Notes under the pieces: model-generated | What the model was told of the DNA's origin: nothing | Seen by the model: only the letters and a program-made list of their open reading frames with translations | The model's database searches: none | In this document: in pieces, positions 51,386-56,328 of the stretch | Layout of the letters: every line of letters starts with the position of its first letter | Numbering within the stretch: position 1 is the stretch's first letter | Translations under genes and position numbers: made by a program | Assembly (NCBI GenBank): GCA_905397405.1 | Contig: CAJPVJ010000032.1 | Span: forward strand, 1 to 56,328 | Origin: Oppiella nova | Taxonomy: Eukaryota > Arthropoda > Arachnida > Sarcoptiformes > Oppiidae | Direction of reading: 5' to 3' | DNA: 56,328 nt

Positions 51386-54070
51386 TCATAACATATTAAT
51401 TCTATCGGTGTCTCCATTAGCCAAATGAGTGATGAATTCGTTGCGTTCGAGACGTTTGCCGATTTCTGCGACAATGTCTTGCATTATAATTGGGTCAATG
51501 TTTTTGGCCAACAAATACAGTACAAAGAAGTCACCGATGTTTCCATATTTGCAAATAATGTTCAGGTATTTGGAGTTTGAGAACCGACACCGAGTCTTGA
51601 GAATACGCGACCGAATGGACACCGAAAAGAATATGAAGAGTCGCGATATGATCACCAAAAACGTGATGATCGATAGGATCACAAACCAAAACCATATGAA
51701 TATATAAATCTTTTCGTTGACAACATTTCTGTCATTATATAATGATTTGAATTAGAAATTAATGAATAAAATGCAATATATGGTATTCAATATACTGTAT
51801 CAACTAGGCTATGCAGTCTTACTATGCAATACTATGCAGTATTACTATAACAATGTAATATAGCGGAGATTGACTTGATCAGATTAATAATTGATTTAAA
51901 TAAAGAATACTGTATAATTGTAACATAAAAATGAAAAAAATTGACAGAGTGGACAGGGATTAAGGGATATATACTGTACTAACAGCGGAAGGAGACATAA
52001 GGCGTCCTTTTTCTGGACGTCGCCGGAAGAGCCATAGAAATGAAACGTGCATTTCGTCATTCGTGGGAATATATAGACCATTGGGTCGGCTCTTTGTTTG
52101 ACTTCTTTTTGAGTATAACTGATGACATTTAGGCCGTAAGACATGAACTCTCCGTCGAAGAACCTGTCCGTCAAATACATTTGTCCGATGATATTAATAA
52201 GACACAAAATCTCGCAAAAGAAGTATTTGAAGGCATAGTAGTGATGAAGTTTGAGGTGACGGTACAGGTATTCAATGAGAAGTTTCTTCTTATATCCCCT
52301 CTCCTATGGGTTTCGACAATAAATTCAATTTAATAAATGACTGCAAATGAGTGGACACTAATGAACACTACTGAAGGCATACCGACCTCATCAGCGAGTA
52401 TAGCGATTTGCATTCCCATTGTAATGGATTTCATGAGCCCTCCCTCCCATACTTTCCACAAATAGTAGGGGACCTTATGACCAGGTCACATGTAAGATAA
52501 GATAGTGAACATTATTTTCAATAATGATATAATAATTGCAATATATATTGATATAATAATAGATTTGATTGCATTTACATAGAAGAGTACGCCTTGGATG
52601 AAGAGCACAAAACAGACCCATTGGTAATACGCGTAATATTTGCGATCATTGAGTGTTAGGTTTCTTGAGTTGTCTACTCCTGGATGGGGAACCTCTACCC
52701 CAACACGTTTGCTGAATGCCGACGGTATTAGAAATGTTTGCGATATCCAACAGTACCTGTATGAAAGGGTCAATATAATTATATTGTCAATATTATTCAC
52801 CAATTAATTAACAATTTGGCGTAAATCATTTTTAATATTTTATTAAATTTATCATGTATGATAAGTTTATTATTAATACTGTAGTAAGTTTTGTTTTATA
52901 TAAAATATACCTGTAATATACGAACAGTACTGTATCAGTTAATTATAACAGTTTGGTTAACACAATTCAATAGTATTGGACAACAAACAAACATTAAGTA
53001 TAAATACTTACGTATTAATCATTGTCTCCGGGATTTGATTGGATTCAATGAGACAATCAATTGGTTGACCAACTAATCAATCAAATAAATGAAACAAATC
53101 AATGAAACAAATCAATTAATATTATTGGTTTCATAATAATACGGCATACAATAGTAACTTTCAACATTTTAGATAAATAACTTAAATGGGATATCTGTGG
53201 TAGGAATACGAAGGAAAACGCTTAAATCTGCTTTAACATTAAATTTATAATGTTAAACAATATTGTTAAATATATGAATCAAAAATTCAAAGAGTAGCTT
53301 ATGTATTGCATTGTAATGCAAGTAATGCATTGGTTTTCACATTTAATATACAATTTGCACAGGAGTTTAGTCATTAGTTGATTGTGTTAATGCAAGCAAT
53401 GTGAAAACCAATACTTTTTTTAGTTTCATACATAAGCTACTCTTTGAATTTTTGATTCATATATTAAAGCTGAGAAGCAAGATCTCTTTAATATTTATGT
53501 CATAGATACGTATAATAAATAAGATTATTTCCTATACAGAATTTAAACTATTAAACTAATTAAAAACACAAATTAGGTTAGGTTAATGCATCACAAACAC
53601 TGATTAATTACTAATATGAACAGAATTAATGCATCTAGGAAAATAAAATTACCGAGTATATAAAAGATATAAAGATTGTTTGAATGCTGCATGGTTTTTA
53701 CTTATTGTAGTACAATATGAATATTACTGTGATTCATAAATTCATAATAAGTACAGTCCATAATATTGTTTTAGCAAATAAATGAAAGCAATAATATTAT
53801 TGTGCCTGGTTCAATTATAAAGGATAATATGATGTATGTGTAGAAAAGCAGGAATAAAATGAGGCCCAGAGAGGATTGCAGGTCATGTTATATTAGCGTA
53901 CATATGGCGTGAATGTGTGGACACTAACCGTATTGTCGGGCAGTAATGACAGCAGAGAAGGCGATCAAAACGATTGAAGTCAAGAGCCAATGGAGACGAA
54001 AGACTGCGTTATCGATATGGATCTGACGTCTCTTTATGATCCGCTTGAGTCCCGAGAATAGGTCCAGCAT
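51386..54070 (-). CDS. Inx: Innexin, gene 4, 376 aa
   Basis: Six exons: 54070-53929, 53072-53012, 52756-52579, 52473-52387, 52303-51984 and 51728-51386. All phases agree. It starts MLDLFSGLKRIIK, then TM1 and RQYVGQPIDC (Gln where most innexins have Asp). [32 protein letters not shown], loop 2 with MTKCTFHFYG and ALCLLP, TM4 FIWFWF plus a hydrophobic stretch, and GDFFVLYLLAKN follow. The intron after FIQGVLFY and the one after ADE are not found in genes 1-3. It lies upstream of gene 3 on the same strand, about 4.6 kb away. Confidence 0.93.
53266..53468. repeat. Foldback element in intron 1 of innexin 4
   Basis: Arms about 53266-53336 and 53401-53468 pair well (ATGAATCAAAAATTCAAAGA and its complement; GGTTTTCAC/GTGAAAACC inside). 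It lies within the 53073-53928 intron. Confidence 0.85.
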
Positions 54071-55178
54071 TTTGCCACAAACTGAGTGTCAGTTTCACAC
54101 ATTCATTGGTTTATTACAAATGCATTCATTTGATTCATAGAAATGGTTGCAGAGTAGGGCTGAGACAAGTGGAGAAAGTAAAAGTTGTTTTTGAAATGTT
54201 CAAAGTTTTAATTTTCACAAATCATTGTTTGACATAAAATAGGCGACTCATGGCTCGAAAAGTGGTCCACAGTTTAGTTACGTATGTATTGATTGTACAA
54301 CTAATTAAACACACAAACTGTGAACACACTGTTAAACTGTTGGCTTCGTATGAAACGCTAATTATTGGCCTTATATTGGATTATAAAGTGAAAGATTGAC
54401 ATCACGTTTAACTTAAGGCTATCAATAGTATAGTAGAGTTGCTTTACTTTAGTCTACAAATAGTTGGCTATTGAGGCAAATAATTACAAGATTTTAAACG
54501 CAATACAAATGTAATTGTTTTCAATGTTTGCAATCACTTGCAAAACACAACTAAATCCGACACCAAATTTGGGTGTGATTTGTGTGAAACGATTCCCTTT
54601 TTCACACATTTTATTGTTTTAAAATTATATTCAATATAATAATACTGTAGTACTATACTGTATACTGTAATTCTCTATAAGTATAATAATATATACTACG
54701 GTATACTACGGTATACTACAGTGTGTTATTTTTTGAAGTAATGCAATTGTTTCAAAAGTAGTTTACAATATGAGTACCTGTCATTTGTTTATTATTTGAC
54801 AATAATTGTGTCAATTGTATCGAGTAAACATGAATTCAAAGTTTCAAAGTTGTAAATATTTGGTCCAATACTTGCATTTCGATCCCAAATAGCCTTGTAT
54901 TCGAAGCATTCAATGAAATACACTCCCAATCAGAGGCAATACCACACAATGAATGCATATTGTGGACAGACATGTGATGTGATGGACATATTTGACATGA
55001 AATAATTAAGACATAATGAGTATATTTTGTAAATTTACAATTTAAGAGAATTGGCGACAATTTCAAAAGAATTCAATTCAAATACACGAGACTTTGCATG
55101 AGTTTAGAGTAGAGTTCAAGAAATCCTAAAATAAATGTGAAATCGAGTCAAAGAACGAGTCACTCACTCAAGACATAC

Positions 55179-55184
<6 letters not shown>

Positions 55185-55221
<37 letters not shown>
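55185..55221 (+). repeat. (TA)n microsatellite
   Basis: An uninterrupted TA dinucleotide run of about 36 bp. Confidence 0.9.
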
Positions 55222-55226
<5 letters not shown>

Positions 55227-55514
55227 TGTCTACTATACTATATATAATATAAATAAAATATAATATTTTATTTTTTAAAACTAACATATTGCCAGTGAAT
55301 ACAAAAATAACAGTGCATTCGTGAGTTTTATTAATTGTTACTGTAATATTAATTTTATATCACATAAAATAAAATGTAATGCTCTGTTTTCATGTTATTT
55401 GTCGTCTTTTGAACATTTTTATTATCCGTAATATTCCGAGCCTCGCAACCTAACCTAATTTAACCAATTAAATTGAAATGTGCATGATGATTCTTTTTTA
55501 CAGTTCTGCCCCAA

Positions 55515-55700
55515 AAGGCTTAAAACCGAAAAGGCCTAAACTCAAATAACTAACTGACCAATGGACATTTTTAATTTGATTTGTAGAATAGACGTGTCCT
55601 AACCGAACCTAAACTATCATATCCTAAATTAAGTCAAATGACCATTGGTCAGTTAGTTATTAAAGTTTGGACGTTTTATGTTTTTAGTCCATTTGGGTGA
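55515..55700. repeat. Foldback related to the 10389-10592 element
   Basis: TAACTAACTGACCAATGGAC (left) and its approximate complement CATTGGTCAGTTAGTTA (right). Like the 10.4-kb element it has CTAACC/TTAGGT words inside and TTTTAGTCCATTTG near its end. Judged the same family by word content only. Confidence 0.6.
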
Positions 55701-56004
55701 CCCGAACATATGAGATCGCTGTTCGCTACCGACTGTTGGGTCGAGTGGCCCCTCAAAGACTATGTGCGACCGCAGCGCCAAATCAGTGGAACCTTAGGCG
55801 GATGACACCCAAAGCTTTAATGACAGACAGACAATGATTAACTGACTAATTGAGGTGTTGTCGTGTGGTGTCCATCGGCTGACACTCTTAGGGAGCGAAG
55901 GCATAAGCTCTTAGGAGACCATAGAGTAGGAACTTAGGAATAGGGATGTATTCACTTACTATGGGGTGTCACTCGCTGTACAACTCTTATTAAATTAAAA
56001 CCTA

Positions 56005-56324
56005 CATGATTATATAGTTTAACCATGCTAAATTAAGAATATCGGGGTCCGATAATCTATGGGAAGGTGGTCTGGTCATAATCCAGTGGTCAAGTTTTCG
56101 ATACTCGTATAAAACTCTATACAAACTCAATAGACATTTGATGTGTATTCATGCATAGTATGAGTAATGTAAAAAAGTGAATAATGCATATAAAAACTTT
56201 GAAAATAATGCGATTATCGGAAACTTGATCACTGGATTATGACCACACCACCGTCCCATAGATTATCAGACCCCGATATTCTTAATTTAGCATGGTAAAC
56301 CTATATAATCATGTAGGTTTTATT
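56005..56324. repeat. Foldback/MITE-like element at the window edge
   Basis: Arms: AACCTACATGATTATATAGT... from about 56000 and its complement ending at about 56322. Inner arms ATTAAGAATATCGGGGTC and its complement are nearly perfect. The loop is about 100 bp. A superficially similar 'GGTAATCTA' arm is seen at 8.0-8.2 kb. Confidence 0.88.
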
Positions 56325-56328
56325 TATT

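Larger units (their letters stand above)
54071..56328. other. Right-edge region, repeats only
   Basis: Upstream of innexin 4. It holds a TA microsatellite, a TTAGGT-type foldback, a GC-richer patch at 55700-55960 with no frame I recognise, and a palindrome running to the window end. The frame at 54836-55066 (minus) is unconvincing. Confidence 0.5.

Noticed and set aside
55700-55960. GC-richer patch, considered as rDNA or retroelement coding
   Set aside because: No rRNA signature or long frame could be recognised by eye. Left as unannotated repeat-region sequence.

Overview
The window is animal nuclear DNA and holds intron-rich genes. Innexins (gap-junction proteins of invertebrates), a Chrac-16/CHRAC1 subunit, tribbles and a sarcalumenin-type GTPase make it an ecdysozoan. 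Many introns are only about 60-150 bp. A family of zinc-ribbon/AIG1-like GTPases is present, and foldback elements and TTAGG-like words are scattered through it. I infer an arthropod, most likely an acariform mite; the sequence itself does not prove this.

Layout. At 0.8-2.9 kb lies a decayed polypeptide GalNAc-transferase gene (GALNT7 type, minus strand). From 4.2 to 12.6 kb there is a divergent pair of AIG1-like GTPase genes (727 and 586 aa, both with intact spliced frames). They sit among several miniature inverted-repeat elements, some inside introns. From 12.7 to 16 kb there is no gene, only TE debris. Two tandem innexins follow on the plus strand at 16.1-17.8 and 22.3-23.9 kb.

A compact housekeeping block runs from 25.4 to 41.8 kb: LDAH (lipid-droplet hydrolase), STT3A (oligosaccharyltransferase catalytic subunit), CHRAC1, NDUFV1 (complex I 51-kDa), tribbles, a tRNA-Pro(CGG), ROMO1, and a sarcalumenin-like luminal GTPase whose 5' end I cannot find. 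Two more innexins lie on the minus strand at 44.7-46.7 and 51.4-54.1 kb. The last 2 kb holds repeats.

The genes do not form one pathway. Four are mitochondrial, ER or lipid-droplet housekeeping genes. The innexins are a local multigene family with clear gene-conversion tracts. The GTPase pair and the foldback elements are the lineage-specific part. Exon coordinates come from reading splice sites, reading-frame phase and family alignment by eye. Apart from the GALNT7 remnant, every gene traced from start to stop joins into one uninterrupted frame, so the GALNT7 lesions are unlikely to be general sequencing error.
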